Part shown: one piece after another, positions 1 through 10,280 of the stretch
Position numbering within the stretch: the first letter of the stretch is position 1
Layout of the letters: the number at the start of each line of letters is the position of its first letter
DNA from: Typha latifolia
Taxonomy: Eukaryota; Streptophyta; Magnoliopsida; Poales; Typhaceae
Direction of reading: 5' to 3'
NCBI GenBank assembly: GCA_019914945.1
Contig: CM034103.1
Coordinates: 5,146,001-5,210,000 of the forward strand
Length of the DNA stretch: 64,000 nucleotides
Notes under the pieces: model-generated
Databases searched by the model: none
The model's input: only the letters and a program-made list of their open reading frames with translations
What the model was told of the DNA's origin: nothing
Program-made: the position numbers and the translations under genes

Positions 1-1
1 A

Positions 2-178
2 TGCTTCAATGGACCTTGATAGCATCTCCATGTTTGGATCCATGAAGGAGGATGGAGGAGACAGCGTTGCGTGTTCTTGGTCCTCTTGCCTCTGGGTGCC
101 CATGGATGGAGGTGTAGGGTTCCTCTCTCCCACGTGCATGAATGTCTCCTCTTTGTCTTTTCTTCTTTGAGCTACCAT
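2..178 (-). CDS. Start of a retrotransposon gag ORF, cut by the window edge
   Basis: An open minus-strand frame starts at the ATG at 178-176 and runs off the left edge for 59 codons with no stop. It begins M-V-A-Q-R-R-K-D-K and is rich in charged residues and proline. It lies about 45 bases downstream of a tRNA-Met primer-binding site and an LTR, which is where the gag of an LTR retrotransposon starts. No gag domain is visible yet, so the call rests on position. The gypsy gag starts at 14946 and 16908 lie at similar distances from their primer sites. Confidence 0.5.
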   Translation of the reverse strand, partial: MVAQRRKDKEETFMHVGERNPTPPSMGTQRQEDQEHATLSPPSSFMDPNMEMLSRSIEA

Positions 179-223
179 AGATCTAGTGGTTGGTGTCACT
201 ACAGATGCGCACCAAGGAAGGTT

Positions 224-235
224 GCTCTAATACCA
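224..235 (-). other. Primer-binding site (initiator tRNA-Met type)
   Basis: On the minus strand this reads TGGTATTAGAGC, one base away from the usual plant iMet site TGGTATCAGAGC. It lies three bases inside the LTR boundary proposed at 239. Confidence 0.7.
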
Positions 236-238
236 ACT

Positions 239-1053
239 TGTTATAATCACTTTTGGTGAAAATAAGTTTCTACCTGATTTGATAATCTGAATAGAAATTA
301 GCATGGAACTTGCAAAAGGTAACTAGGATCGATCTAACCATTAGATTGATCTAAATTTGTATATGTTGTTCCTCTATGAGTTACAAATCCAACGTAACTA
401 GAATCACAATGATCGAATGAGTAAATCGAATGTTATGTATGAAATAATGACCGAAGGTCAAGAAATAGCAAGATGGATGTGGAATACAAGGTTAGGGTTA
501 TGAAAGATAATTATAGAATGATGGATGGATTAGTGCTTGGAACTAGATGAGGGGGAAGAAGAGAGCTTTCAAGTATGGTTGTCGCTAGAAGGAGGAGGGA
601 GAAGCAACAGAGGATTAACCTTGACTATAGACGAGAACTTGAGTCGAATACCAAGAGAGAGGAAGGAGGAGAGAGAAGTTGGCTCAAGCCTAAATAAAAA
701 CCCAACTCCAATAATTAATAATGAATAGAGGCTGCTCTACCACCTATATAAAGGTTAGCCAAACATCCAAACCGTAAACAAATCCTATTACAACTCAACC
801 TAACCCTAAACAAGTCCTATTACAACTCACAACTCAACTTTCCCATCGCACATTTTAACACACCCCAATCACGTTCGAATGGCCAAAACACATTCTTTGT
901 ATGTGCGAATGCAAGATCAAGCGTTCGAATGGCCAAAATGCATCCTCTGTATGTGTGAACACGAATTGGGTGTTTGAACGCAGTCCATTTGTGTTTGAAT
1001 GTGCATGCTAGAAACTATTTTATTTTACCTAAACATAAATAAAAATTGATACA
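239..1053 (-). mobile_element. 5' LTR of a minus-strand LTR retrotransposon (probably gypsy)
   Basis: The LTR lies directly beside a primer-binding site. In element orientation it would start TGTATCAATT at 1053 and end ATTATAACA at 239. A TATA-like CTTTATATAGG lies near 750-760. Upstream of that, at 840-1010, is a cluster of TTCGAA-type words (GCGTTCGAATGG, GTGTTTGAACG). The partner LTR lies outside the window, so the 1053 boundary rests on the TG/CA rule only. Confidence 0.55.
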
Positions 1054-1173
1054 AATTGAAGTGGTTTCACTATGCACCTAAATCAAGTGCAACAAAGTCA
1101 TATTGTAGTTGAGCGAGTAAGTTGTTTGTTAGATTTGCAAGTCATGCCCAAGTTTCTTAGCTCACATCTCTTC
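1054..1173. other. Short unassigned flank
   Basis: This sequence lies between the LTR ending at 1053 and the copia target duplication. Without the copia insertion it would continue at 10006. I recognise no gene or repeat in it. Confidence 0.4.
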
Positions 1174-1178
1174 CACAC
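1174..1178. repeat. Target-site duplication, left copy (CACAC)
   Basis: CACAC here is repeated exactly at 10001-10005, directly outside both ends of the copia element. This fixes the element as one insertion of 8,822 bp. Confidence 0.8.
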
Positions 1179-2098
1179 TATAAAACTCCCAGACACAAGT
1201 ATGTATCTAAATACTAGGCAATGATATCACTCGTTCGCTTAAGTAAAAGTCCGTAGAAATATTAAGAACGAAAGTAGAGATGAACGCCAAGATTTTAATG
1301 TGGAAAAACTCAAACGGGAAAAAACCACGGATCCAAACTTGGATCAAAACAAATCACTAGTATAGTAGCAGTTACAAGACTAACTCACAAAACAACTCGT
1401 CAATCCAAACGACTTTGTTCCTCTCAGTCTTGCTCGCTTGAACCCATGATTCACTACTTTTCGTGATTGAAGTCCAACCTCAGTAGCCCTCGAGATTGAT
1501 CTTTCGTCTAGATAGCCCTTAAGACGAAAGATTAAATTTTGTAGATTAGTAGAACCTTGTTAGTTGAAAAACCGATGTAGCCTCAAGAAGTCTCCTTCAA
1601 TAATGCTTCTTCAACTACCGTAGAGATAGGGCATGACAATCCTTATATATGATCTCCAAGATAGAGCCAAATCCAAGTATTATCCGAACTCACGAGAATC
1701 CAAGATTTTCAAACTTCGTTGGTGCGTTCGAACGCGGCCCGGGTGCGTTCGAACGACCTGACTTGATCTCAGGTGCGTTCGAACGGGCCCGAGTGTGTTC
1801 GAACACGACAGCTTGAATTCTTCAGGTTGCGTTCGAACGCGTTTGTGAACGCAGCTCTCGGTTTGTGTGAACGCAATACCCACATTCGAACGTGTTTGTG
1901 AACGCAGCTCTCGGTCTGTGTGAACGCAGTACCTGCGTTCGAACGCATTTGTGAACGCGGTGTGAACTCAACTGCATTTTCCAATAATCTTGCAATTCTT
2001 CAAACCAGAGATATTCTAAACTTGTATAAAGCTCATATACATGTAAAAATACACTTAGAATATTTTGTACACAATTGCCCACAATTAAAAACCTAATA
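1179..2098 (-). mobile_element. 3' LTR of copia copy 1
   Basis: It aligns along its whole length with the LTR at 42622-43699. In element orientation the first dinucleotide TG is mutated (TATTAGG against TGTTAGG in the other LTRs). U3 holds 53-bp tandem units around 1841, 1894 and 1947, each with a TTCGAA core and GTGAACGC flanks. A TATA-like TTATATATGATC on the plus strand near 1640 marks the promoter, with R and U5 to its left. Confidence 0.85.
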
Positions 2099-2528
2099 AT
2101 CTCCCCCTTTGGCAATTTGTGACAAAACATCTAGATTACAAGATATTACAAATAATTCAAAATAAGCATTCAACAAGTCTAGTACATTTAGCACATCAAT
2201 CCCTGCACATAAAATTATACCAATCTAAGATCAACTGAAAATAACTTGAAATGAATAACCATCCAAAAACAAGTTATCATGTAAGTAGCTCACAAGTACT
2301 CAAGCAAACAAAGTTCACAGGTATTCAAGCAAAGTTATTATGTAGTAAATATAAACTAGTAAACTCCCCTTATTCCAACACTCCTTCTACACCAGTAAAC
2401 TCCTAAACTCTAAACACGCATCTAAACTCACCACACACTCTCCCCCTTTTTGACACAAATGCCAAAGACTAGGAACTCGGAGGGAACTGACGATAAAGAA
2501 TCGACAACACGGAGTCGAGTACGGTCCC
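2099..2528 (-). other. Polypurine tracts and 3' untranslated spacer of copia copy 1
   Basis: On the minus strand AAAGGGGGAG lies directly before the LTR (2101-2110), and a second AAAAAGGGGGAGAG lies at about 2441-2455. Repeated G-rich polypurine tracts before the 3' LTR are a known Sirevirus feature. The rest is AC-rich and non-coding. Confidence 0.7.
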
Positions 2529-3394
2529 CTAGCGAGCTTGCTCAGCTCGTAAATCATTCACAACCGAATGGAGGTCCTGCACCTGAGTGCTAAGCTGATC
2601 AAAACGGTCAGAGAACTATGGTAACTCCCCCTCAGTATGAGATGAATCATTGCTAGAACTGTCATCAGAAATGTCAAGGTGTGATGAACGTCCAGCGGCG
2701 GAAGAGGAGGACGACTTGAGAGGAGACGGAACAACCCTTCACGAGGTGCTTCTTTCTGTGCAGCTGTCAGAATGGAATCGTATATCATCGCAGCCAAATC
2801 AATAGAAACTCCTGACAGCATCACATGAAGGAGGAAGGAACGATCTGGACTAATACTAGAATATCGAATCTTGGGGGTGACGTTGTACAAACAAAGCAGG
2901 TGAAGCATGCGAGCCACTGATGTTAGTTTTGCATGAGGCATCATGTTTCCCTTCCAATGTTCCCCTTTGATTAACATAGTACTAGCATAGTCTTTGACAT
3001 CAAGAAGCGGAGCAGACGATGGATACTAGAACTTGCCATCAGGAAGTTGAAGTTCAGCACGAATGACATCGGAGTCCAAGTATATCGAAACTCCACGGAC
3101 AGTAGAACGTATACAGCGTTCCAAAACCATGGCATTACTAAAAAATTCGCTGACAACTTCCACATATGCAGTCCCGCTCTTCTGACACACGGATAACCAT
3201 CCTCGCTCAATAAAGATCTATTCAATCCCTAAGGCAGAAAAATCAGAAATGACCACTGGCCGTTCACAAATAACAGGTCGAGTGCCAAAATTATGTTTAT
3301 ATTTCCCTGCAGCCATAGATGTAGAAAACTTGGGGGCCGAAGTAGGTGACGAAGGCGGCCTTGGTTTCTTAGAAATTGCAGCTTTTCTAGGCAT
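2529..3394 (-). pseudogene. Accessory ORF downstream of copia pol, copy 1 (broken)
   Basis: An ORF remnant starts at the ATG at 3394 (M-P-R-K-A-A) and ends near 2529. The paralogue at 45090-44098 shows the same protein with fewer breaks. The N-terminus is basic and rich in Pro and Ser. A middle part contains a V-R-G-V-S motif. The conserved C-terminal half reads ARMLHLLCLYN, then SPDRSFLLHVMLSG. This pattern resembles the 'putative plant transposon protein' domain (PF20167-like), as judged from memory of the family. Visible in-frame stops lie in G-I-E-stop-I-F and G-K-F-stop-Y-P, and a frameshift follows near 2700. The position, after RNase H and before the 3' LTR, is that of the env-like ORF of Sireviruses. 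No membrane segment of env type is evident. Confidence 0.6.
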
Positions 3395-3799
3395 TCTTGA
3401 GAAAGAAACAAGTTGCAAGATTCAATATATGCCCAAAGTAAACAAAAAGACATAACAAGAAATCCAAAAAATTCAAGAAACCATGAAGGCCCTAAATGAA
3501 ATCCATCTTCCACTTGAAAACGCTAAGATATCACGGTCAATCGGACAAGAAACATCAAGATAGTAACTTTAACGTGATCAAAACTCGAAAACGCACGAAA
3601 TCAATCAAGATCAAGAGACTCAATTGAATAAAAAAGTAAGAAAATTAATGGATGATCATACCTCACAAAAGTGAAGAAAAACTAAAAGATTCGACCGAAA
3701 GTCGCTAGATCCAGAGGAGAACTACCCTCTAAAAGGGTTTGAATTGAGAAATTTGATGAAAAAGATCAAGATCTTGAAGATTTGAGAGTCGAGAAAATG

Positions 3800-3955
3800 A
3801 AGGGTTTCTAGGGTTTGGAAGATGGAAGATGAAAACCCTTGGGTTCGGATGCAATATTTAAAGAACCATCGAGTGCATTTGAACGCACCAGCCTGCGCGT
3901 TCGAATGCGCCAGTCATCGCGTTCGAACTCAAAAATCTGCGTTCAAACGCCCTTT
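3800..3955 (-). promoter_or_regulatory. Putative internal promoter of the accessory ORF, copy 1
   Basis: In ORF orientation a cluster of four TTCGAA-type words (3872-3950) is followed by a TATA-like TTTAAATA (3855-3862), then by a telo-box AAACCCTA (3810-3817), then by a leader to the ATG at 3394. The cluster uses the same words as the element's own U3. The same arrangement is kept in copy 2 at 45474-45604. Promoter activity is inferred. Confidence 0.45.
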
Positions 3956-4940
3956 TTTTTAAGTAAAATGTCTAAAAAATAAAAAAATCTTTTTGGAGAT
4001 GCACTTCTAGAAATTCAAAATAGATTCAAGACATAGAATATGACAATCGAATGAAATAAGTCATACACAGATCAATCAAATCATCAAAAGCATATTATAA
4101 TCAATTCTAATGCATCACTCAAAATTAAATTAATCTTGATTGATCATAACAATATGCATATGCAAGTTGAGCATAGATAACATAAAATATTCTTCTTAAA
4201 TAAACTTTCCTATTTAAACAATGATACAACACAGTAGTCAAACCGATTTAGTATTTAAATTTGCACTTTTCGACTTATTCTCCATAACAGAACATGAATT
4301 TTTCCTGTAATTTTTTATACTGAAACAATATAGGTGCAATGATGGCTTTCACACATGAGTAGGTAGCCCTTTTTTTGTAGTATATATTAAATAATGTGCG
4401 AGAATATATACACAAATAGCAAAATTTTTATTTAATTTGCAAGCAATGTACTGAGTTAAACTGGACTCAAAACAAGATGGCTTTCACACTAACTCATTGT
4501 AGCCCTTTTCATTAATCTTTTATGAACACATTTGTGATGACTAAGCATGAGGTCAAACTATGCAAATTAAAGTGAATAGTGAGCTATTTAAAAAAATTTC
4601 ATGATGTCATGCTCACTCATGAATATACACACGTTATGAGTGCATTAAATTTAGTTTAATTATCATAGAAGTCGAGAGAGTGAATAAATCAGAAATGATA
4701 CAATATACTACAAGATGACAAAATTGACTATAATAACTCATAATAAAAAAAAATCATATTTATATGTCAAGAGTATTTTATTGAATCTAGGGGTGCATCT
4801 ATTTTTTTTTTTACAAAAAACTCTCGACAAACTTGAAACTAAAACCAAAGAGAAAATTTCAGAGTAAAAGAAAACCTAAAAATAATGAAAAAAAAACACG
4901 CAAACAAAAATAAAAAAAAATCAACCCAAAGAACAAATCC
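3956..4940 (-). other. Non-coding spacer between RNase H and accessory ORF
   Basis: This is AT-rich sequence with poly-A/T runs. It is also present in copy 2 (45605-46620), so it belongs to the element. The 26-base stretch beginning TGCAATGATGGC is well conserved between copies. I see no ORF. Confidence 0.6.
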
Positions 4941-6345
4941 CTAAAGAAGTACGAAGATACTCAAATCTCTGTAAATCCAAAGGTTTGTAAACAGATCACC
5001 CAACTGTTTCTCCATCTCAAAATGTTTCAGTGCAATTATTTTGTCTTCAACTAACTCGCGTATACAATGATGTCGTATATCAATATGTTCTGTACACGAG
5101 TGTTGAATAAGATTTTTCGATATATTAATAACACTCATATTGTCACAATAAAGCACCATAGTATCTTGTTCAATGCTGTAATATTTGACCATCTATTTCA
5201 TCCATAGTAACTGAGAACAACAACTTCCCGCTGCAATGTACTTGGCCTCCATAGTAGATAAAGATATCGAGTTTTATTTCTTACTGTGCTAAGCAATCAG
5301 ATTGTTTCCAATCTAAAAACATCCACCTAAGGTACTTTTTCTATCATCATATGAACATGCCCAATCAGAATCCGTGTATCTAGATATTATAGCTCCCGAG
5401 TCATAAGTAAACCAAATACATAAGTCAACTGTGCCACCGACATATTTTATGATACGTTTCACAGCAAACAAATGTGTCTCCTTAGTTTCAGACTGAAACC
5501 TAGCACACACACCAACACTAAATGCAATGTCTGGTCTACTAGCAATTAAGTATAGAAGACTACCAATCATGCTCCTATACAGTGTCTGATCAACACTTTT
5601 TCCTGAAATATCCTTACCTAGTTGGTAGTTGTACTCATACGAGTTCTAGTATCTTTTGCATTTTCTAAACCGAATATAGTCACAAGATCCTTAGCATACT
5701 TGGTTTGAACAATAAATATCCCTTTTTCCAATTGAGTAATTTGAAGTCCCAAAAAGAACTTCAACTCACCCATCATGCTCATCTCAAAATGACTATGCAT
5801 GAGATCTGCAAACTCCTTAGCTAAAAATTGACTCGTTGCCCCAAAGACAATGTCATCCACATATATTTGTGCCACAACTAAACTCTTGTTCAACCGTCTA
5901 ATGAATAATGTCTTGTCCACTCCCCCTCGAGTGAACCCCGTATCTACTAAAAAAGTGGTCAACTTCTCATACCAAGCTCTTGGAGCTTGTTTTAGCCCGT
6001 AGAGGGCCTTTTTCAATTTAAACACATGAGAAGGAAATTTTTGATCTTCGAACCCTTTCGGTTGTTCCATATAACCATCTTCATTCAGAGTACCATTCAA
6101 GAAAGCACTTTTAACATCCATTTGAAATAATTTAAATTTTAAATGACAAGTAATAGCAAGTAGTATACGAATAGACTCTAATCTAGCAACAGGAGCACAT
6201 GTCTCATCAAAATCTATACCCTCAACCTGAATATATCTCTATGCTACTAGTCTAGCTTTATTTCAAATTATATTGCCATGTTCATCACTTTTATTCTTGT
6301 AAATCCATTTTGTTCCAATGACGTTCACATTATTAGGTCTAGGAA
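4941..6345 (-). pseudogene. Copia reverse transcriptase and RNase H (decayed)
   Basis: Reverse transcriptase is read at 6345-5618. It has the copia signature M-D-V-K-S-A-F-L-N-G, then ALYGLKQAPRAWYEKL and the catalytic YVDD within Q-I-Y-V-D-D-I-V-F-G. RNase H follows at 5570-4941 with IGSLLYLIASRPDIAF, TDSDWA and a C-terminal CDNMSVINISKNL-type block. The enzyme would copy element RNA into DNA and remove the RNA template. Stops and frameshifts, for example near 5600 and 5200-5313, break the reading frame. Confidence 0.85.
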
Positions 6346-6424
6346 CTAAATATCAAACATCATTCCTTGAAAATTGCTCTAATTCCTCATGCATAGCATT
6401 AACCCAAGAATCGCCTAACAATGC

Positions 6425-7892
6425 TTACTTTACATTTTTAGGTTCAAAAGAAGATGTATAACAAGTAAATGATACCTCACTTTGGATTTGTTGTCTTGTC
6501 TTAATTGGTTCATTCACGTCTCCGATCACTTGTGACAGTGGATGATTTAATTTCACTCTGGCAGATGGTTCCGGTACGATGCAGTCATCTTTGTTCATTT
6601 TAATTTTGCCCTCGTCCTGATTCTCAATTTCCAGATCAAGCTCCTTTCCTATTTCTTCGTCATATGTATCTGTAGAAACAAAAATAGGAGTAGCTTCAGT
6701 TATATCAGTCGTGGATTCATCTATAATAACTTTAGCAGATTCTATAATAGTAGAAGTGTCAAGATTAAAAACTCTGTAAGCTATGCTATTATTAGAATAC
6801 CCTAAGAAGATGCCTTCGCTACTTCTAGTGTCAAATTTAGTCAAATATTCTCGATTACGCAAGATATAGCATTTACTACCAAAAACTCGAAAATATTTAA
6901 CACTAGGTTTATTACCTTTCCAAATTTCATATGCAGTCATTTTTGTACCTAGTCTTAGATAAACACGATTTATCACATGTACCGCTGTATTGACCGCCTC
7001 TACCCAAAACCTTTGAGTAACCTTTTTAGCGTGAAGCATAACCCTAGCCATTTCCTACACAACTCGGTTCTTTCTTTTCACAATCCCGTTCTGTTGTGGA
7101 GTTATAGGAGCTGAAAATTCATATTGAATACCAAGAGAATCGCAAAATATGGAAAAAATTTTATTTTCAAATTCTCTACCATGATCAGAACCATTCTGTT
7201 GTGTGTAATCCGAATTTGTTTTCCAATTTGACACGAACCGCACACTCTTTTTGACATTTATTTCATCTTAGGTATTCCTCTTACTACTTGTTTGGACAGA
7301 GTAAATAATTCCTTGTGATTCACATGTCCAAGATGTTGATGCCAAAGATCTGCAATGTCGAAAGAGGCACTGTTACATTTCAATTTATGTGAAGTTTCAA
7401 CAACATAGCAATTATCAGATATTCTAGATCCATAACATATAACATTATCATCATGATCTAGAATAGTATAATCAGTTTTGGAGAATTTTACCTCATAATC
7501 TTCATCACAAAAATGACTGATGCTCAGAAGATTTGCTTTCAAGCCCTTAACATAAAGAATATTTTCAAGAATAGGAACCCCCGAAGAACTTACCTTTCCT
7601 TTACCTATTACCATGGATGAATTACCATCTCCGAATGTCACAACTCCCCCTTCATATTTTTGAGATTAGAAAATAAGGACTTGTCACCCGACATATGTCT
7701 TGAACAGCCACTATCTAAATACCACAAATCAAAATTTAAAGTTTTCAAGGTTGTAAGCACAACATAGCATTTCAAATCACTTTTCTTGACCCATATGACC
7801 TTTATTTTCATCCCGTAAATGAAACGACTTCTAGGTTTCATAAAAATTTGCAATGAGGTCGAATATGCCCTAGAATGCCGCAATGATAGCAT
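6425..7892 (-). pseudogene. Copia protease and integrase (decayed, core deletion)
   Basis: The aspartic protease shows LWYLDSGCSRHMSG near 7740-7690. The GAG-pre-integrase region contains LWHQHLGHVNHKEL (about 7350-7290), and CGSCQIGKQ-like zinc-finger cysteines follow. The core retains SDHGREFEN and the N-G-I-V-K-R-K-N block, where E has become K. Compared with copy 2 about 240 bp are missing at 7199, which removes the first catalytic Asp (in HMDLIGP) and much of the core. The C-terminal integrase region continues to 6425. This copy cannot encode a working integrase. Confidence 0.85.
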
Positions 7893-8025
7893 GTTGGAAC
7901 AAACCCTTTTCTACTCACCTTTTGTCGAGGAGTGTGGCTAAAGTTTACCTTTGGTGCCATTGAAGATTCACCAGTTTGTAGATTCAACTTCAGTTTAGAA
8001 GCATTCATCTAGGATTGCTTTGTAA

Positions 8026-9520
8026 ATGCGGTTGATGACTTCAGATATTCTTCCTTTTATATACCGGCAGAAACGAAGACAGTTTTGTTATTATTTGAAT
8101 TACAAGTGTATCCAACACCATACCTGTCTTTTCCAAAGATCTGAGCTTTTAGAATCTTGTCAAGTTTGTACTTCCCTTTTAGAAATGTCACTTCCTTATG
8201 CAATCGCCCTAGTTCAATTTCATCAACCTTCATTTTATTTTTTAAATTGTCAAGTTGTTTAGAAAGGTATTTGACACTTTCAAGTTCCAATTTGTACTTC
8301 TCCTCAAATTGAATTCTGTGTAGTTCGATTACCTTGAGTCGTTGAAGTAGTCTAAGATTGCTTTTCTTGAGTTTAAACGACTCTAGGTACAGGTCATTAT
8401 ATGCCTTTTGAATTTTAGATTCATCTTCCTCAGCTGGTAACATATCCTAATCATCTGTACTATTAGTATCAACAACATAATCAATATTAAGTAGAGAAGA
8501 GGCAAAAACTATAAAGTTTTCTTAAGACGATTAGGGCATTCTTGTACTATATGTCCAAAACTAGAACATTCAAAACATCGAACTTTATTCTCAGAATTCT
8601 TATTTTTCTGTTTGACATTGTTGTTGCTTACCCCTGTATTCGAACTCACAATATTTTTCTTTTTCACAAAAACTTTATTCTTCTCAAGTTTTTTAGTATT
8701 CAACTTGTTTGGCTTCCGAAAGAATTTATTGAACTTTTTGACGAACATAGACAACATCTCCACATATAAATTACCTTCATCATCAAACTCCTCTAAATTT
8801 TGTTCAACTGTGGATAGGGCCATCCCTTTGGACTTACTTGGTTTTGAAAGACTGGACTCAAATATTTGTAGATTTCCTACCAATTGTTCAACTTTCATAG
8901 AATCGATGTCCTTACTTTCCTCAATAGCTATAACTTTCGCCTGAAACCTTTCTGGAAGAGATCTAAGGATCTAACGGACAATTCTTTTTTCAGGAATTTT
9001 CTCTCCTAGGTTGAAACTGGAGTTGACTATATCACTTAGCTTTGCATAGAACTCATCAAATGTCTCATTCTCCTCAATACGTAGAGTTTCAAAACTAGTA
9101 GTCAACCTCTGAAGTTTCAAAAGTTTTACAGCCATAGTTCCTTCGTGAGTAGTTTCTAAGATTGTCCAGGCTTCTTTTTCTATTTCACAAGTAGAAATTC
9201 TTCTGAATTCTTCCGAGGAAACACAACTAAAAATTGCATTTATTGTTTTGCTATTCCAGCCGACTTTTTCATAGTCTGTCTTATCCTATGACTCAATCGG
9301 TTTCTCAATAAGTTTTTCATTCACCATGTACATTGGTGGACTCCAACCATTCACAACGGCAAACCATACTCGTTCATCTATAGACTTCAAGTAAGCTCTC
9401 TTCCTAGCTTTCCAATATCCATAATTTGATCGATCTAGAATATGAGGTCTAATAGATGATGGTCCATCTCTATGAAAATCAATGCCTATATGATCTCTCT
9501 CAAAGGGTGAGAGAACCTGC
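8026..9520 (-). pseudogene. Copia gag (decayed)
   Basis: The N-terminal part has DRSNYGYWKARKRAYL (near 9440-9390), the conserved start of copia-type gag. Further on comes a zinc knuckle C-F-E-C-S-S-F-G-H-I-V-Q-E-C (about 8575-8535, CX2CX4HX4C). A Leu/Lys/Glu-rich coiled coil follows at 8443-8057. Gag would form the virus-like particle. Several frame breaks separate the pieces. No good ATG is kept next to the primer site. Confidence 0.8.
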
Positions 9521-9532
9521 TTTGATACCAAT
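9521..9532 (-). other. Primer-binding site of copia copy 1
   Basis: The minus strand reads TTGGTATCAAAGC just inside the 5' LTR. It matches the iMet site TGGTATCAGAGC with one change. Confidence 0.8.
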
Positions 9533-10000
9533 TGGAAAAGCCAAATCCAAGTCTTATCCGAATTCACGAGAATCCAAGATTTTCAAACTTCGTTGGTGCA
9601 TTCGAACGCGGCCCGGGTGCGTTCGAATGGCCTGACTTGATCTCATGTGCGTTCGAATGGGCTCGAGTGCATTCGAACGCGACAGCTTGAATTCTTCAGG
9701 TTGCGTTCAAACACGTTTGTGAACACAGTTCTCGGTCTGTGTGAACGTAGTACCCGCGTTCAAACGTGTTTGTGAACGCAGCTCTCCGTCTGTGTGAACG
9801 TAGTACCCGCATTCGAACACGTTTGTGAACACACTACGTTCAAACGCATTTGTGAACACGGTGTGAACTCAACTGCATTTCTCCAATAATATTACAATTC
9901 TTCAAACCAGAGATATTCTAGACTTGTATAAAGCTCATATACATGTAAAAATACACTTAGAATGTTTTGTACACCATTGCCAACAATTAAAAACCTAACA
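9533..10000 (-). mobile_element. 5' LTR of copia copy 1, with a large internal deletion
   Basis: It starts TGTTAGGTTTTT in element orientation and ends TTTCCA beside the primer site, but it is 468 bp long against 920 and 1,078 bp for the other two LTRs. From AGCCAAATCC onward (9538) it matches the 3' LTR. The roughly 480 bp that should lie between 9538 and the primer site (1179-1660 in the 3' LTR, holding the TATA region, R and U5) are missing. Confidence 0.8.
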
Positions 10001-10005
10001 CACAC
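10001..10005. repeat. Target-site duplication, right copy (CACAC)
   Basis: Identical to 1174-1178; see the copia element. Confidence 0.8.
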
Positions 10006-10238
10006 TCTGGACCTGATAGTCAGTGCAAGGCTATTGCTTTGGCCTTTTTGCCTAGGAGACAGTTCCATCAGTTGGGCCCTATTCTCTTGCTGATGTTGTT
10101 GTTGTCCGTGAGTTCCTTGGATGAAAGCAAAGCCTGAAGCATGCCGGCGACCCCAATCGACATCAAAGGGATATCCCTAATCGAGGAGTTGAGTTTGCCA
10201 TTACCTTAGTCCTCGATGCAAGTTCTATCTGGAAGACT
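10006..10238. other. Unassigned low-copy sequence
   Basis: This joins 1054-1173 when the copia element is removed, giving about 350 bp between two LTRs. Its base composition is more balanced than the surroundings. No intact ORF is seen on either strand and I do not recognise it. Confidence 0.4.
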
Positions 10239-10280
10239 GTTAGGCTCTGATACCAATTGTTAGACTCTGATACCAATTTG
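10239..10280 (-). repeat. Two extra LTR-end/primer-site units at the 3' LTR end
   Basis: In element orientation the LTR end TCTTATCA is followed by AATTGGTATCAGAGTCTAAC and then ATTGGTATCAGAGCCTAACA. Each unit is a 12-base primer-site sequence plus a copy of the LTR terminus. The 5' LTR junction at 14985 has none. Confidence 0.75.

Larger units (their letters stand above)
1179..10000 (-). mobile_element. Ty1/copia element of Sirevirus type, copy 1, full length but decayed
   Basis: In element orientation (right to left) the order is 5' LTR (10000-9533), primer site, gag with a CCHC knuckle, coiled coil, second knuckle, protease, integrase, reverse transcriptase, RNase H, a 1.5-kb spacer, an accessory ORF, polypurine tracts and the 3' LTR (2098-1179). 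Integrase before reverse transcriptase marks Ty1/copia. The ORF after pol, the repeated AAAGGGGGAG purine tracts, the iMet primer site and the roughly 1-kb LTRs fit the Sirevirus/Maximus lineage. All ORFs carry stops or frameshifts, the integrase core has a deletion and the 5' LTR is shortened, so this copy cannot be autonomous. A second copy lies at 42622-50957. Confidence 0.9.

Noticed and set aside
71..259. Plus-strand 62-codon ORF at the window start
   Set aside because: It is antisense to the gag start and runs across the primer-binding site.
8542..8944. Phe/Leu-rich plus-strand ORFs opposite copia gag (also 50480-50938)
   Set aside because: They are complements of the Lys/Asn-rich gag region and have no independent support.
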